Shown here: piece by piece, positions 35,545 to 48,719 of the stretch | Layout: every line of letters begins with the position of its first letter | How positions within the stretch are numbered: position 1 is the stretch's first letter | Assembly (NCBI GenBank): GCA_029449245.1 | Contig: JANATF010000003.1 | Span: 1,736,001 to 1,800,000 of the forward strand | From: Mortierella alpina | Taxonomy: Eukaryota > Mortierellomycota > Mortierellomycetes > Mortierellales > Mortierellaceae | Direction: 5' to 3' | DNA length: 64,000 nt | Made by a program: the position numbers and the translations under genes | Notes under the pieces: model-generated | What the model saw: the letters and a program-made list of their open reading frames with translations, nothing else | The model's database searches: none | What the model was told of the DNA's origin: nothing

Positions 35545-37597
35545 ATGGTTGAGAAGAAGAAGGATCCCGTCCTGGCCATCGTGCCTAAATATGCCCGTGG
35601 TGACAGCAACAAGGCCATGGAGGGTGTCAATGTAAATGACCTTGCGTTTTTTTTTCTTCTCAAGCAAGTCCATCCATTCAATATACTGCTCGGTGACAAC
35701 AACCTTTTCAACTGACCTCCTACAACTACAATTTCTTGCTTTACCTCGTACAGAAACTGCAAGACCGGAAACTCAAAGGGACCATCAAACGGCGAGAGAA
35801 GCAGTTCAAGGAGGCCGCCTATAAGGCAGCATCCTCCGAGATTCTGTTGACAGAGGAAGGTGGATTTCTGGAACCGGAGGGTATTGAAAAGACATACCAG
35901 CTTTCGCAGAGGGCTTTGCACAAGGAGGTCGATGTCTCGACGGCTCACAAGATGTTCAGTCTGGATCTGAAGTTTGGACCTTACTCAATTGATTATACCC
36001 GCAACGGACGCCACCTCTTGATCGGCGGTCGTAAAGGACATGTTGCGGCGTTTGACTGGCAGGCTGGTAACTTGGCTTGTGAACTGCAGCTCAAAGAGAC
36101 TGTCCGCGATGTCAAGTAAGTGTGTGGAATGACCCTCCCCCCTCCGTTTTTGTTGTTGTCGATCGTTTTACTTTTTTTAAACTAATGTCTTTTGGCCTGA
36201 AATCGTCCTTGCTTCTTAGGTGGTTGCATAACGAGACCATGTTTGCTGTTGCGCAAAAGAAGTATGTCTACATCTACGATAAGACGGGAACTGAAATTCA
36301 TTGCCTACGGAATCATATCGAGGTGACCAAGCTCGATTTCTTGCCATACCACTTCTTGCTCACATCGATCGTAAGTCCGAAATACCTCGCTGGTTGTTAT
36401 TTTCTTTCCTTTCTTTGTTTTTTTTTCACCTGCAGTTTCCTAATGGGCGATTACTTATCTTTTCCTTCAATCACAGGGAAACACAGGATACCTCAAATAC
36501 CAGGACACGTCAACGGGAAAGCTCGTAGCAGAACACCGCACAAAGCTCGGGAAGTGCGACGTTATGGCGCAGAACCCTGCCACAGCCGTCATGCATCTGG
36601 GACACGGCAACGGAACGGTCACGCTTTGGTCACCCAACATGTCTACACCTCTGGTGAAGATGCAATGCCACCGTGGACCTGTTACTGCTGTGGCAGTAGG
36701 CCACTCAGGAACATACATGGCCACTTCAGGAATGGACGGTCAATTGAAGTTGTGGGATCTCAGGACCTACAAACCTGTGCAGGAGTACTATACTCCCTCA
36801 CCTGCGTCATCGCTGTCCATCTCTCAGCGTGGTCTTTTGGGTGTGGGATTCGGTTCTCATGTCAGTGTCTGGAAGGATCCCTTCAGAACAAAGCAAGTTT
36901 CACCTTACATGAACCACTTGCAGCCAGCCTCGACCGTGAATGACGTCAAGTTTGTGCCCTTTGAGGATGTGCTCGGCTTTGGACATCGCACGGGTATGAG
37001 CAGCATTGTTGTTCCTGGATCGGGAGAACCCAACTTCGATGCTCTCGAGGCCAACCCGTTCCAGACAAAGAAGCAGAGACAAGAGATGGAGGTGCATGCT
37101 CTGTTGGACAAGATCCAGCCAGAGATGATCACGCTCGATGTTGGTATGGTTGGAAAGATGGACAAGGCCCCAGTCCAGGTCTTGAACAAGGAGAAGAAGG
37201 AGGCATGGGAGGCTGCACACCCCGTCGAGGCAACGGAGCTCAAGTATAGAGCCCGTGGCAAGAACTCGTCGTCGCGCCGTCATTTGAGGAAGAAGGCCAA
37301 GAACGTCATTGATCAAAAGAAGGTATGTTGTTGCTTTTCTTTGATCCACAAAAGAATGACCTCCAAAATCTGCGAGAATGTCAATTGAGAATGTCAATTG
37401 AGCTCTACTGTGCCGCTGGTCTTATTTTGTTCTAACTTTTGTCTCCTTTTACTTTTTTCTTATTCTCTTTTTCTCAGGTCGAACTTCTGGAGAGGATCGA
37501 GAACGACAAGAAGGAGCGCGCCAAGAGGAGAGCTGGCAACCCAGACGAGCCTGTCACTGCATTGGACCGCTTCTCTGGCAAGAAGAGGAAGCTGTAA
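35545..37597 (+). CDS. UTP7: U3 snoRNP / small-subunit processome protein Utp7 (WDR46)
   Basis: Five exons: 35545-35631, 35754-36115, 36220-36370, 36477-37322 and 37478-37597, giving 521 aa. Utp7 is a WD40 protein of the 90S pre-ribosome needed for early 18S rRNA processing in the nucleolus. The N-terminal lysine-rich helix ([21 protein letters not shown]) is typical. WD blades include [41 protein letters not shown] and [19 protein letters not shown]. The family C-terminal block follows: [22 protein letters not shown] with lysine-rich helices, ending in the basic tail GKKRKL. Length agrees with yeast Utp7 (about 554) and exon joins restore the conserved segments DVK|WLHNE and TSI|GNTGYL. Confidence 0.93.
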
Positions 37598-37898
37598 AAG
37601 AAAAAATACTTCGTTTCACACACGCCCGGCATTTCACCCTGCATACTGTACCAAATAAACCGTTTAGATCATTAAGCATGAGTTGCTTGTTTTAATTTGA
37701 GTAGGTATTTACATTCGGACTGAGTGGACAACTTTCTTTCTTTTTTTTTTTTTTCTGAACAAAAGGCATCAAAGAGAAGCCTTTTCAATAGTTGTTGGAT
37801 GACAAAAAAGAAAGCATGGGTGCAAAAACAAAGAAGAGGGGGAAAAAACCATATAAATCAAACTTGTAAAGAAAAGGTGGACCTCAACAACTTTTTTT
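37598..37898. other. Intergenic, convergent 3' ends
   Basis: This 301 bp lies between the UTP7 and myosin stops. It is rich in T and A runs with an AATAAA near 37654. No gene is supported. Confidence 0.5.
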
Positions 37899-40800
37899 TT
37901 AGACGACCACCAAGTGCATCAGGGATTTGAGCCGGCTCAGGTTAACGAGCCAAGCAGGCAAGTACCGTTCGCCCTCCAGGTCGACATCACGGATCTCGGG
38001 TGTCTCAAACGATCCAGCGTCCTCGAGCGAAATGGCGTCCAACATCAGGGTATCGTTCTTCTCGTTCGCGGCCACACGCATTGCAATGGCCTTGATCAGA
38101 TCCGGGCTCACGGGCACCTCATAATCAGCAATCATGTAGTTCTGGACCAGCTTCTGAACCTGCGTGGGCGTCAACATCCAGCAGACATCGTAAATGATCT
38201 CGATATCGTTGTGAGACGCCTTCTTGAGCTGAAGCAACTTGGTCGCCTGCATCAGATGCTCGAGTTGGAGAGTTCCTTCGGGCAGATCATGTCCCTTGCA
38301 CCACTCCTCAATGCGCGTGATGTTGTACTGAATCTGCATGGCACGCTTCCAGGTACAGAAGTTGCGACGCATCAACAGGTCGTTGAATCCAGTGACACCG
38401 ACCATCTTGAGCAGCTCCGTCATGACCTGACGGACCACCGAGTGCTCGACATAGTAGCAGCTCATGGCCTTCCAGATCTTGTTGAAGAGCATCAGGAGGT
38501 CGTCCATGCTGAAGGTAGGGCCGGATCCAATCAGCTTGTTAAAGAACCGTCCAGAGTCGTTGGTGATGAATCCGGGCAGGGCCTGGCTCTCAATGATGGC
38601 AGGGATGATCATCTTGTTGAGCTGCTTCTTGAGCGACTTCATCCAGACGTGGAAAATGTTGTACTCGAGGCACTCGAGCTCGTACTTGACCGTCGACACC
38701 AATTGCTCGTACTCTGCCCAGTCATAGTCATCGCCGCAGCGAGCCATCAACTCCTCGCGCGTAATCTCCTGCTCGCTAATGCAGATCAACGACAGGAGCT
38801 CGTGCACGTTCGAGAGCCAGTATGCGCAGGGGATGATGGTGTCGTCCCCAACAATCGCCATCGACTGCTGCTGGATGGCCTGCATGACATTGATCATGAG
38901 ACGCTCCGACTCCTTGATAAAGCCATACTTCCACATCTGTGTGGTCAACAATCCAATCAAGTGGGCGGGGAACATAATCTCCTTGATCAATGGCAGGTTG
39001 GAAAGACTGGGCGACGGGATCTTCATGTTCTTGATCAGTCCTCCCAAGATCTCCTCTTGCAGACCTTCCTCATCCTCCAAGATGCGCATGATCTCAACCT
39101 CGGGTTGCTCAATCAAGCTGTGGATGCTAGGGCGAGCGCGGGCAACACGGCGTGACCAGTCATCGCTCGACATGGTCTTGGCAGTGCGGCTGTGGTTGTC
39201 GAGGTTGTCAAAGACGCTGTTGGTCGTCTTCTGGGGCTTGAAGAGGACACCGTTCTCGAGCGCAGCAATGTCGGGCGTGCTGTTAGAACGGGTGCGACCG
39301 GCCTTGGGAGCAAGGCTCTTGGTGCCGTTGGCGTGGTGGGGGACGGCCACGGGTGGGGGAAGGGCCGTGACAATCTTGTGGGGAACGCTGGTCTCCTTGG
39401 CGAACGAGTACGAGTTCTCGTACTTGTCAATGGTACCTTGGGCCAACTGGCTATGGATCGAGGGGGCCCCGTTGGTCGCAACGTTCGTGCTCGAGGGTGG
39501 GGAGTGGACCTTCGACGTGACTGGGAAGCTTGAAGTGTCGCGTCCAGTAGCCTTTGACAGCTGCGCTAACTGCTCGCGGACGTATTGATTTTCGCGTTTC
39601 AGAGCGGTGACCGTCTCCGAGTCCTCGGGCTTCACCTTGGCTTGCGCGGCGAGCTTGGTGATCTCCTCCTTGGTCTTGGCCAGGGATTCCGTGAGCTTGG
39701 TGATCTCCTGGTCGAGTGTCCTCACCTTCTCGATCGACTCGTTGTACTTCGACTGAAGCTCGACGTTCGCGGCCTTGAGCGTCTCGAACTCGTTCTTGGG
39801 TACAGTCGGGTTCTCGGCAGCATGGGCAATCTCCTTCGACTTGGATTGTTGTGATAATTCGTACTTTTCTTTCCACAATCGGACCTGGCTTTCGAGAGCC
39901 ACCACCTGGGAATCGAACGATTTGTTCTGCTGATGCGCCAGGTCCAGTGCCCGCGTCAGCTCCACCACTTTTCCCTCCAGGCGATACGAGACTTCCTTCA
40001 GATGGTTCACAGAGCGAGCCTCGGCCTTGAGGGTCAAGAGCGACTTGCGAGCCTTGTTGCGGCGGACGCACGACTGCACCAAAACAATAGCACGGATCTC
40101 CTTCTTGTATTGGCGGCGCGCCTGGAGTCCACGCCAGATCTGCTGGATCCTAGTGGCACCATTGTTCTCGCGCAATGAGAGGAATGACAAGCGAGCTTGC
40201 TTGGCACGAACGGCACACTGCACACGCAGGATATGGTTGCGGGTCTCGATGTACTTCTTGCGCTGGACGTAGCCGCGCAAGAAGGTCTGAAGCAGCACTG
40301 CAGACCGTTCCTGGCGAAGAGAACGTGCAGCCTTCTCGGCCGCCATCTTGCGGGCAAAGCACTGAAGCTTGAGGGCAGCGCGATGGAGGCGCTTGTACTT
40401 CTTTTGGCAAACAAAGCGGCGCATGTTCTTCTGGATCAAAGTGGCATACGCGTTCAGCTTGTCCGTGCGCAGTTTCTCCATGTAGGCGAGCAGACCGGCG
40501 CGGAAGAAGATCTTTGTGAGACCAACTTGGTACTTGTCGGCCTCCTTAATAGTCGCCTCCAGAATGGCAGAGCACATCTTTTGAGTGTCAAAGCCCCAGT
40601 GCTCAGAGTTGACCAACATGTAGTAGCGCTCGACAAACTCGGGGAAGGACCAACGTGAGGGATAACCGGCACAACTGATTCGGATCGTCTCCAGCACACC
40701 GCAGGCGCGCAATTGACCAAGAACCATGGGAGCATCGAAAGCCCAAGGCTGTTTGGCCTCGTTGGGCTTGAGACAGCGAATGTAGTGAACATTGGTCGAG

Positions 40801-43173
40801 TTGATGGTGTCCATGAGCTGAATGAGCGAGCCCTTGAAAATGGAACCCAGAGTGGGCTTTCTGTTGATGACACTCTTGCGCTTGTCCTCTGTCAACTATT
40901 TGAGGCAACAACGAAAATGTCCAAAATATTAACGTCTGTCAATAACGATGAGGAGAGCAAGAATAGAACAAAAATATGACATGGCAAAAAACCATGGCGC
41001 ACACTTACGCTTCCTCCAGCACCAAGGGTGGCACTCGTCATGAGGACCTCCTCCAAAAATTCGTTGTCAGAGTTCTTGATCAGGTTCAACAACTCGTCGG
41101 GAAGGGTATCACGGTTCTTTTCGAGGAAACCATCGCAGTCGTAGGTGACGTCGTGAGCGTAATGAGAGATGGTGAAAGCAGTGTTGGAGAAGCGCGGCTT
41201 GGTAAACCACTTCTTATGCTTCTCCGTTCCGAGCTGGGAGAACAGCTTGTTGCACCAACCCTGGTCCGAACCAGAGGGCATGCGACTCTCTTCATCCAGA
41301 AGGGCGAGGACTCCGAGCTTGCCCTCAATCATCTCGATACAAGGCTGGTTGTCGCTGAACTCGATGAACTTCCAGTCAATCTGCTCGCGAACGTACTCCT
41401 CCTGCTCCAGCTTGAAGACGTGCTGGTTAAACTCTTGCTGAAGCTTCTCGTTGGCATAGTTGATACAGAACTGCTCGAACGAGTTCTTCTTGAAGTGCTC
41501 GAAACCATAGATATCGAGAACACCGATGAACGAGTGGATCTTGCTGGCAACGGCCTCGCTGGAAAGACTTGCGTTGATGTTGTTGACGAGCCAGTCGAAG
41601 AGGGAAGAGTAGATGTATTTTGCGACAGAGTCACGGACGACGAAACTCTGCTCGGGCTTCAAGTTTGAGACGATCTTTTCAGAACGGGTAACGATCTGCT
41701 TCTTGATGAGCCATTTCTTGAATTCGGACACGGGAACGCCGAGGACACGGGAGGCAATGACCAAGGATGGATCCTCATCTGAGATGGTGGCATCGTTTCT
41801 GCCCGAGATTTGGATGTTACCAATGTGGAGCAGGGCAGCCAACAACCGGAAGATATCCCACTGCACCTGAACAGAGATTCCAATGGTCGAGAGTGCGCGC
41901 TGTGTGATCTCAAACTCGGCGGCGTCGTCGACACCGTTGATGGTCTGAACACCGCCCTGCTTCAGGTAGTTGAACTGGTTAATGGACTGCAGGTCGAGCT
42001 CCTTCTTCTCCGATGGTGGCGCACCGGCGACCAACTGGTAGAAGATGTGGTAGTTACGCTCGTGCTCGGGCTGGTAGTTGAGACGGGAACGCTCGAGCAG
42101 GTATGTTCTGATCTTGGCTCCAATGATATTGCGCTCCTTGTCGAACTGGATCTCTGTGAACTTTCCAAAGCGGGACGAATTGTCGTTACGGGTTGTCTTG
42201 GCGTTACCGAAGGCTTCCATAATAGGGTTGGTAGCCAGAATCTGCTCCTCAGTCTCGCTCATGCCGGCCTTGGAGGCATCCGCGCCGCGATCGCTGTCAT
42301 CAGCAGTGGCAAAGTAGCGCATGATGAACTTGGCACTGACAGTCTTACCGGCTCCACTATGGGTTTGTAAAAGAGAAAAGGAGCGCAAGGGCTTTTAGTC
42401 TTTGATGGCGATGATCATTTTTGCCAAATGTGGCACAAGGCCGATCTGTGTGCGCATTTGAAGTTACCTCTCTCCGGAGACAACAATTGTCTGGTTCTTC
42501 TCATCTCGAATCATGCAGCGGTAGGCATCCTCAGCGATAGCAAACAAATGGGGCTCGAGCTCACCGCGTCTTCTGCCGGAGTAGGCTTGGATAATGTCCT
42601 GGGTGTAGAGGTTGACGCGGGCAAAAGGATTGGCGGCAATCAGGACAATTCCAGAGTATGTGTAGATGTTGCAGTGCGAGTAACGGGTCTTGATGTTGCT
42701 CAGCACTAGAAGGATACAACATTATCAGCTCAGGACGTTAGGAGTAAGATTCGGGTAGGAAAATGATGACCTGCTTCAAATGTGCACTCAAGGAGTCACC
42801 TACCAGCAGGTTCGTTAAGATATGAGAGATTCGTCAAATCCTCCGTGCCCTCCAGAAGCGGGGGGTTGCGCATCGGGGGAAGGTTGGCATTGTTCTCAGC
42901 CTCGATCTTGGTGAGCGTGGATGAGAAGACATGGTCCTATAAGTGGCAGAATATGTAAATCGTTAGCACAACATATATTTCAGTCAACGTTGCTCATTTG
43001 TACAGTTCCAATAGCAATGCCTTTCTCCTTACCTTTCCGTTATCATCAACAAAGGTCAGGGTGACTTTTCCATCGGCAGCCACGTCCTTGGTGGTCAACT
43101 CGGCGCTGATCCAGCCCTCCGTTGCATCTGTGAACCAGCACTTTGTGCCCTTGACATAAGTCTCCAAAGACAT
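37899..43173 (-). CDS. Class V myosin heavy chain
   Basis: Five exons: 43173-43033, 42936-42804, 42705-42468, 42356-41009 and 40895-37899, giving 1618 aa. This actin motor carries vesicles, organelles and secretory cargo toward growing tips. The N-terminal SH3-like region is followed by the motor with P-loop GESGAGKT (about 167-174), switch I NDNSSRFGKF, switch II DIYGFE and actin-binding loop residues near HYIRCLKPN. Six IQ motifs at about 770-920 (IQKNMRRFV, LQTFLRGYV, IQQIWRGLQ and others) bind light chains. Coiled coil at about 920-1080 gives dimerisation. The DIL cargo domain fills the C-terminal 400 residues (LSNVHELLSL, GFNDLLMRRNFCTWKRAMQIQ). Length and order match fungal Myo2 proteins. 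Confidence 0.96.
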
Positions 43174-45616
43174 TTTTCAAAGGCAGCGAGCAGTCTACGA
43201 GGACGGTCATGGACACATTAGACATTAGACATAAGATATCATTAGAGTGGAGGGTATGAAGGGTGTTTGCGAGAGGTAAGGCAATGAGGAGGAGTCGTGA
43301 GGAAGGGTCGTAAGGTTTCATCAAAGGTCGTGAAGAGCTGCGTTAAAGAGTCATTGAAGGAAGAATGGAGCAAAAGTAAAAGTGTCTGCTTTGCTGCTTT
43401 ATATCAGGCAAGAGGCATGGTAAAAAAAAAGAGGAACATGACTATGCGCGTGTATGCACGTCGGTAGGCCTGTAGGCGTGCAAATGTGTGTCGGGAACCC
43501 GAGGACGGGAAGAACGTGAGTTTGAAAATAAAAAAAGAACTGGAGGAGGATGGCCTCCATGTGCTCCCTTTTTGTACTGCACACACTCTTTACCCTTCAA
43601 GTCGTCCACAGCGACATGAAAAGTAAGGCAGATATGCACTGAAAATGGACGATACCGATCCTGAATACAGTACAAGTACAGTACATGTTTATGCACAGAA
43701 TCGTCAAGGAAAGCGACGGTGAACACTTCAAGGAACACACTACCGACCGAGATGCAACATGCTACGGCCAGTATGCTGGTCTGCCCAAACGATAAGATCA
43801 GAATCAAACGTTGCCCATCCTTTGGCTGTATCTGCCATCTTGCCATCTACTCTCCCTTGGGACCTCTCTCACCCGCAAAACAAGACTAGACCTTCTTGTC
43901 CCCTATCCTCGTGCGCAACCACAGGGGGATGTAAGGTAGCGTCGGAATGCGACCACAACGCACATAACGTGAGGGAATAAAAAAAAACGAGCTGGCCACG
44001 ACAGTTGGGAATGGGAATATGGCTTGTAGCAGCTCAATGACGACGGCCTATCACACACGCTGATCACTTTGTCGAAACACAGGGGCGAACACAGAACGTA
44101 CAACCGACCGAGTTCTCTCCGAGGGCACTGCTACCCGCCAAAGGCGAGCACAAAGGCACAGAAACACAGAAGCACAAAAGCACAAAAGTAAATAAATAAA
44201 AGCCATGGGATGAATCAGAACTAGCATAGAATGAGAACCCTCTCTTTTCCTCATGGAACCATGGAACAGAGTCATCGAGATGGGCTCCATCGGGATTTGT
44301 GGACAAGGGTTCTCCACATTCCGTCTGACGGGATAGACCACATTAGAGCAGAGCACCCTGATATGGACTCGCCCAGTTCCCCAGCACTTCTACCTCGTAT
44401 GGTGAGCAACTGGACAAAACGCAGCAGGGGTGCTCAAATAATAGTAAAAAAATGAGCATTTTTTCAGGCACAAACCGCCCGGCAGTCTGTGCCAATGTAT
44501 GCATAGATAGGCACACTGCCCCTCCATGCCCACGTTTTTTCTTCACCCTCTTTTTCTTTTTGGCTTGCTGTGAGCATGCGGTGTCCGAAAAGGCTGGAGT
44601 CCCGAGAATGGTAGCCTTACCTACTTTCTTGAAGATAGGGAACTGACAGATAAACGATAGCACCACGTTCGTTTCGTGCAATGGACAAAAACAGATGATG
44701 AACGAGATGATTTAACAAATACAAATGTAGAATAAAAAACAAAGAAGGGAGGTAACGCCAGGGACACTGCAGGGTGTGAGACCACAAGACGTTGGCTGCA
44801 GGTGTATGGTGCCAGGAAGGGGAATGAGAAAGGACAGTGGGGATGAGAAAGGAGAAGGCGGGGGGAGGTGAGGGTAGAAAGGTAGAAGGGGAAAAAGAAG
44901 AAAGCAAAAGGGACGAGACAGGGAAAGGAATTTCACAGAGTCGGAAAGAAACCTTCTTTCCTGTGTGTGTTGGATGTTGTAGAGTACACAGTACCGTTGG
45001 CCTTATCAACAAAGCAACAGAAGACCTCGTTTTGCCCTCTCGGTTTTGGCTGCCGTTGGGTCCATCCTCAACCACCATGCCTGCCCCTGTCGCCCTTCCA
45101 TCAGTTGATTGAAATATGTGGCTCACTGGCTTTTGGATGCCTTGTGGACATGCACATCGTATATAGACTACATAAAAGACAAATCAGTCACCACCTTCTT
45201 TTTTTTTCCGCAGAGCGCATCGAGTAAAGGGTAACCTTGGACGGGTCGGGCGCGTTGTCGTTGGTTGGACAGGGCGACCTGGCAAGGAAAAAAGGGATCT
45301 GGGTCGAAGAAGGTTCGTACGAAGGTCTAATTCCTATACGTAAAATCTTAAAATCTTCCCTTCGTGCAATCTGGAGAACCATGCGAGGGGCATGCCTTTC
45401 TCGTGGGTGGTCACTCCATGCGATATGGTGTCTCTGTGTGACAAACCCTCGTGGATATCCTATCAACAATCCACTGCATGCGTTGTCTTTGTTTGTACCG
45501 TGTCAACAAAGGAAGCATCCCGTTTTTTCAAAAGACTGTACTCATATCTTTAAATGTCATGATGCCTATGAAGTGGGAAAGGAGGAGGGCGAGGAGGAGG
45601 CTGTGCCGCAGGAACT
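43174..45616. other. Intergenic, myosin V upstream region and BAP31 3' flank
   Basis: About 2.4 kb holds the myosin promoter (CT-rich leader near 43174-43400) and the 3' flank of the ER protein gene. I found no convincing gene, structural RNA or repeat. Confidence 0.45.
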
Positions 45617-46940
45617 TCAAATATCTTTCTTGCTCTCGGACTTGATACCCTTGAGTTGCTTTTCCATGGCAGAGTTCTCGTCGGCCATGCGGAGATATTC
45701 CTCTTGTTGCTGTTTGGCCTGCTTCTTCAAATTGTCGAGGTCGCGCTTGGCGGAGCTATGGCTGGCCACAATCTCATTGAGATCCTTGACTTCCTTTTTC
45801 AAGTTCGACTCGGATTCCAGAAGACGTTGGTACTCTTTGCTCTGCTGGGCAGCCTATAGTTTAAAATCGCGTTTACAGTCGTCATCGTCAGCGAAGAAAG
45901 CCCATAGGGACTGAGTGGTCCTCGCTTCTGCTCGATTTACGAGATCATACCTGCTTCTTGACAATTTCCATTTTTTCCTCGCTCTTGAGAAGATCCAAGA
46001 TCATGAAGAAAGTGCGGTTCAGGATAAGAGACAAAAACAGAGTGAATCCAGTGAGGTACCTGTAGAAAACATAGGAGGTTAGCTTAGTAACCCTGGTCTC
46101 AGAGGCCTGTGGACTGAGATTCGACTATCAAGAACTGCACCGGCTACTTACATGTTACGTTGGGCATAGAATCGGCGGGCGGCAACGTTGGCCTCCGATC
46201 CATGGCCGTGGTGGTGATGGGCTGCGTTCTCGGTGATCTCTTCGACCTTGATGACGCGGTTCAGTGAGTCTTTGGATGGTCAAAGCGCAAAACGACAACA
46301 TTAGAACTGGGGCGCATTATGACGTATGGGCAATGCTTGTGCAATAGTTGTCCTGTGATACCAATCGCATCCCAAACTACTCACCAACGAAGAGAATGAA
46401 TACAAAGCTACGATGCCCACGAACGGAGAAGAGATGGTGAGTTCCTCGGCACAGATCTTCGGTGTCGACACAAAGATACAAACGCTGTAAGGAATACCCG
46501 CTCAATATGCAGACTTTGCACAGAACACTTACATGAACACAATCTTCATGACATATTGAACATTTCCCATGAACGGAGACTCGGCCAAGAACTTGAGAAG
46601 TCCTCTTCTCCACTTGAATGGCAGAGGGAGCTAGGCGAAATCATTTGCATGCCAAGCGGGACGCGAAAACGGAGGTCGTTAATAACAGGAAGGAACATGA
46701 ATGTTTGGATCTTTTTTGAATGCGGAACATCATCCAACCCAAGCTTACAATCAAGAAGATGAAGACGATCATCTAAGGGGGACAACACGACATAGTGCAA
46801 TAGTCATAGTGCATGGTCAGTACAGTGTGCTATGCTCATCGTAATTGCAAAAGCCGCTTTTCCTCAACCAAGTCAGCAGCGATCGAAATACTTGCCTCGG
46901 TCATCAGCAAGCTGAAGACCATGGTGTAAGGCAGCGACAT
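45617..46940 (-). CDS. BAP29/BAP31-like ER membrane protein (yeast Yet homologue)
   Basis: Seven exons: 46940-46896, 46772-46749, 46630-46533, 46407-46385, 46269-46152, 46059-45951 and 45853-45617, giving 217 aa. The family acts in the ER as a chaperone or exit receptor for membrane proteins. The order fits human BAP31: a short start MSLPYTMVFSLL, TM1 and TM2, a segment ending RRFYAQRNMYLTGFTLFLSL (TM3; human FRAQRNLYIAGFSLLLS), then a coiled coil. It ends KKDI, a dilysine ER-retrieval signal of the KKxx type. A His patch (AAHHHHGHG) lies between TM2 and TM3. The first intron starts GCAAGT, a GC-AG intron; the in-frame join to the MIVFIFLI segment supports it. Two of its exons are only 23-24 bp. 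Confidence 0.88.
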
Positions 46941-47910
46941 GATGAAGGGTTAGAGTGTATGGTAGTTGAAGAGGGATGGAATGTATAGAGGACAAGAAAA
47001 GGAACACAAATGAATCTGATTTTGAACCAGAAAAAGTTTGGCCCGAAAGGAAGTGGCTCGTGTGAATCCAGTCTATGTTGCACCCCATGGCCTGTGCCGC
47101 GTGGAATCATATTCCTTTGAGGACAATGGCCCCTCTTGCTGCACTTTCCACCCGTGTCAAGAGGGAATGCCTACCGCAGGCCCATGCTGGTTCCCGTCCT
47201 CTAGCGTGCCTGCCACCGGGATAGTTGTGTATGCCTGGAGGACCAACGACACGATAGGACATGGCACTTGGAGACGCGTGACTTGCTCCCATTGCGAACA
47301 AGCGCAAAAAGCCAGTCCACGCCCTCTTCTTCCCCTTTCGCCCTTTGCACACCCACCGCCCGATAGCCCTACCACTGCTCCACTCACTCTCCACCCAGGC
47401 TGCGCCGAGTCTTTGCCAGCCCCTTGCAGCACCTGCCTCTGCCCACGCTTGCCACCTCGGACACCTCGGACACCTCGACGCATTCCTGCGGCCCTGCGTC
47501 CAATTGCACCCCATTGTGCACACAAGCCTGCTTTTGCTCTCCCGGACCACCTGCCAGCCTTGACACCATTCCCCGCTGGCACTCGTGCATTCGCCTTGGC
47601 GCAGCCGACGAGTGTTTTCTCAAAGACGAAGCAAGAACGAAGCAAGAACGAAGCAAGAACACAGCAAGACGAGCAAGAAAGAAGCAAACGGCACCACAGC
47701 ACATCCACAGGCACTTCTGCGCTCGACTGTGCCTCCCCACTCCTCCTTCTTCAAACACACCCGCACTACTTTCCGAGCACAAACACCAGGTCCTTTTTCT
47801 CCGAGGACCTTCTCAGCTTGACTCTTTATCACTCTCTATCTCTCACACGCACCACGCTCCTTTTCATACATCTCACGGTCTAGCCATACTGCTTAAAGGT
47901 CGCTGTTCCG
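46941..47910. other. Intergenic, divergent promoter with short tandem repeat
   Basis: The stretch separates the BAP31-like and Yippee genes. An 11 bp unit GAAGCAAGAAC is repeated three times from 47628, followed by degenerate copies to about 47690. C-rich patches open long spurious frames. No gene is supported. Confidence 0.5.
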
Positions 47911-48719
47911 ATGGGACTCGTCTACAAGGTTTTTCTACACGGCGAAAAGATTTTGGGCTGCAACGCCTGCAAGACGCATTTTGCCACACATGAGCATATC
48001 ATGTCCAAGGTACTGAAGCCAGCACCAAACAATGAAAAGAGGACCACACCTTGACTTGACCAAGCTCTTGTGCTGGCGACAAGTGTATCAGACTTGCAGG
48101 CCACCAGCTGACTCGAATTTCCCCAATCTTTTTACAGTCCTTTCATGGCCAGTACGGACGGGCTTACCTGTTCTCCAACGTGTAAGTGCCGCTCAAGCAA
48201 GCTGTCTCAAGTCGAACGTAACACCCCTCCGTTACTGTGTTTCTAACGCCTCCTCTCCACCATGCTTCCTCCCTCGCTCCCCCCCTTCCCTCTGGCTAAT
48301 AGGATCAATGTCTACACTGGCGAAGCAGAGGACAGGTCCATGAGGACAGGACTACACACCGTGCAAGATATCCACTGCGCCGAGTGCTCGACAGTTGTCG
48401 GGTGGAAATATGTAGGTTTGCCACGAGGATAGGAGGGAACAGAATGGGCAAACTAAAACGGAGCTACCTCAAAAGGCACACAAGGTGCAGGGTCAAATAG
48501 GGAGCGCTGGATAAAGTTGGCCTGAGCCCCACTCCCATTGGGCGTGATTTTGGCTTTTACCAACTGGCACCCTCATTCACTTCGTAATCTTACGTCCTAA
48601 TCACGCTCTTCTTATTCCCCATGGATACATAGCTCGTCGCATACGAGGAACAAGAGCAGTACAAGGAGGGGCGCTTCATCCTCGAGAGGACCCTGCTGCA
48701 ATACATGTCCAGCACCTAA
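47911..48719 (+). CDS. Yippee-like zinc-binding protein (YPEL/Moh1)
   Basis: Four exons: 47911-48009, 48138-48181, 48303-48411 and 48633-48719, giving 112 aa. Yippee proteins are small beta-sandwich zinc proteins; yeast Moh1 and metazoan YPELs act with the GID ubiquitin ligase and in cell-cycle or stress settings. The zinc ligands are seen as CNAC (CxxC) near residue 20 and CAEC (CxxC) near 75. Family blocks are [39 protein letters not shown] and the end segment [14 protein letters not shown]. This matches the near-invariant YPEL pattern, including GWKY. The downstream kilobases are gene-free. Confidence 0.95.

Noticed and set aside
37914-39155. 413-codon plus-strand frame opposite the myosin tail
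   Set aside because: Shadow of the coiled-coil and DIL coding region; composition typical of antisense frames.
47038-47883. 281-codon frame upstream of the Yippee gene
   Set aside because: C-rich promoter DNA with tandem repeats; no family match and no consistent codon pattern.
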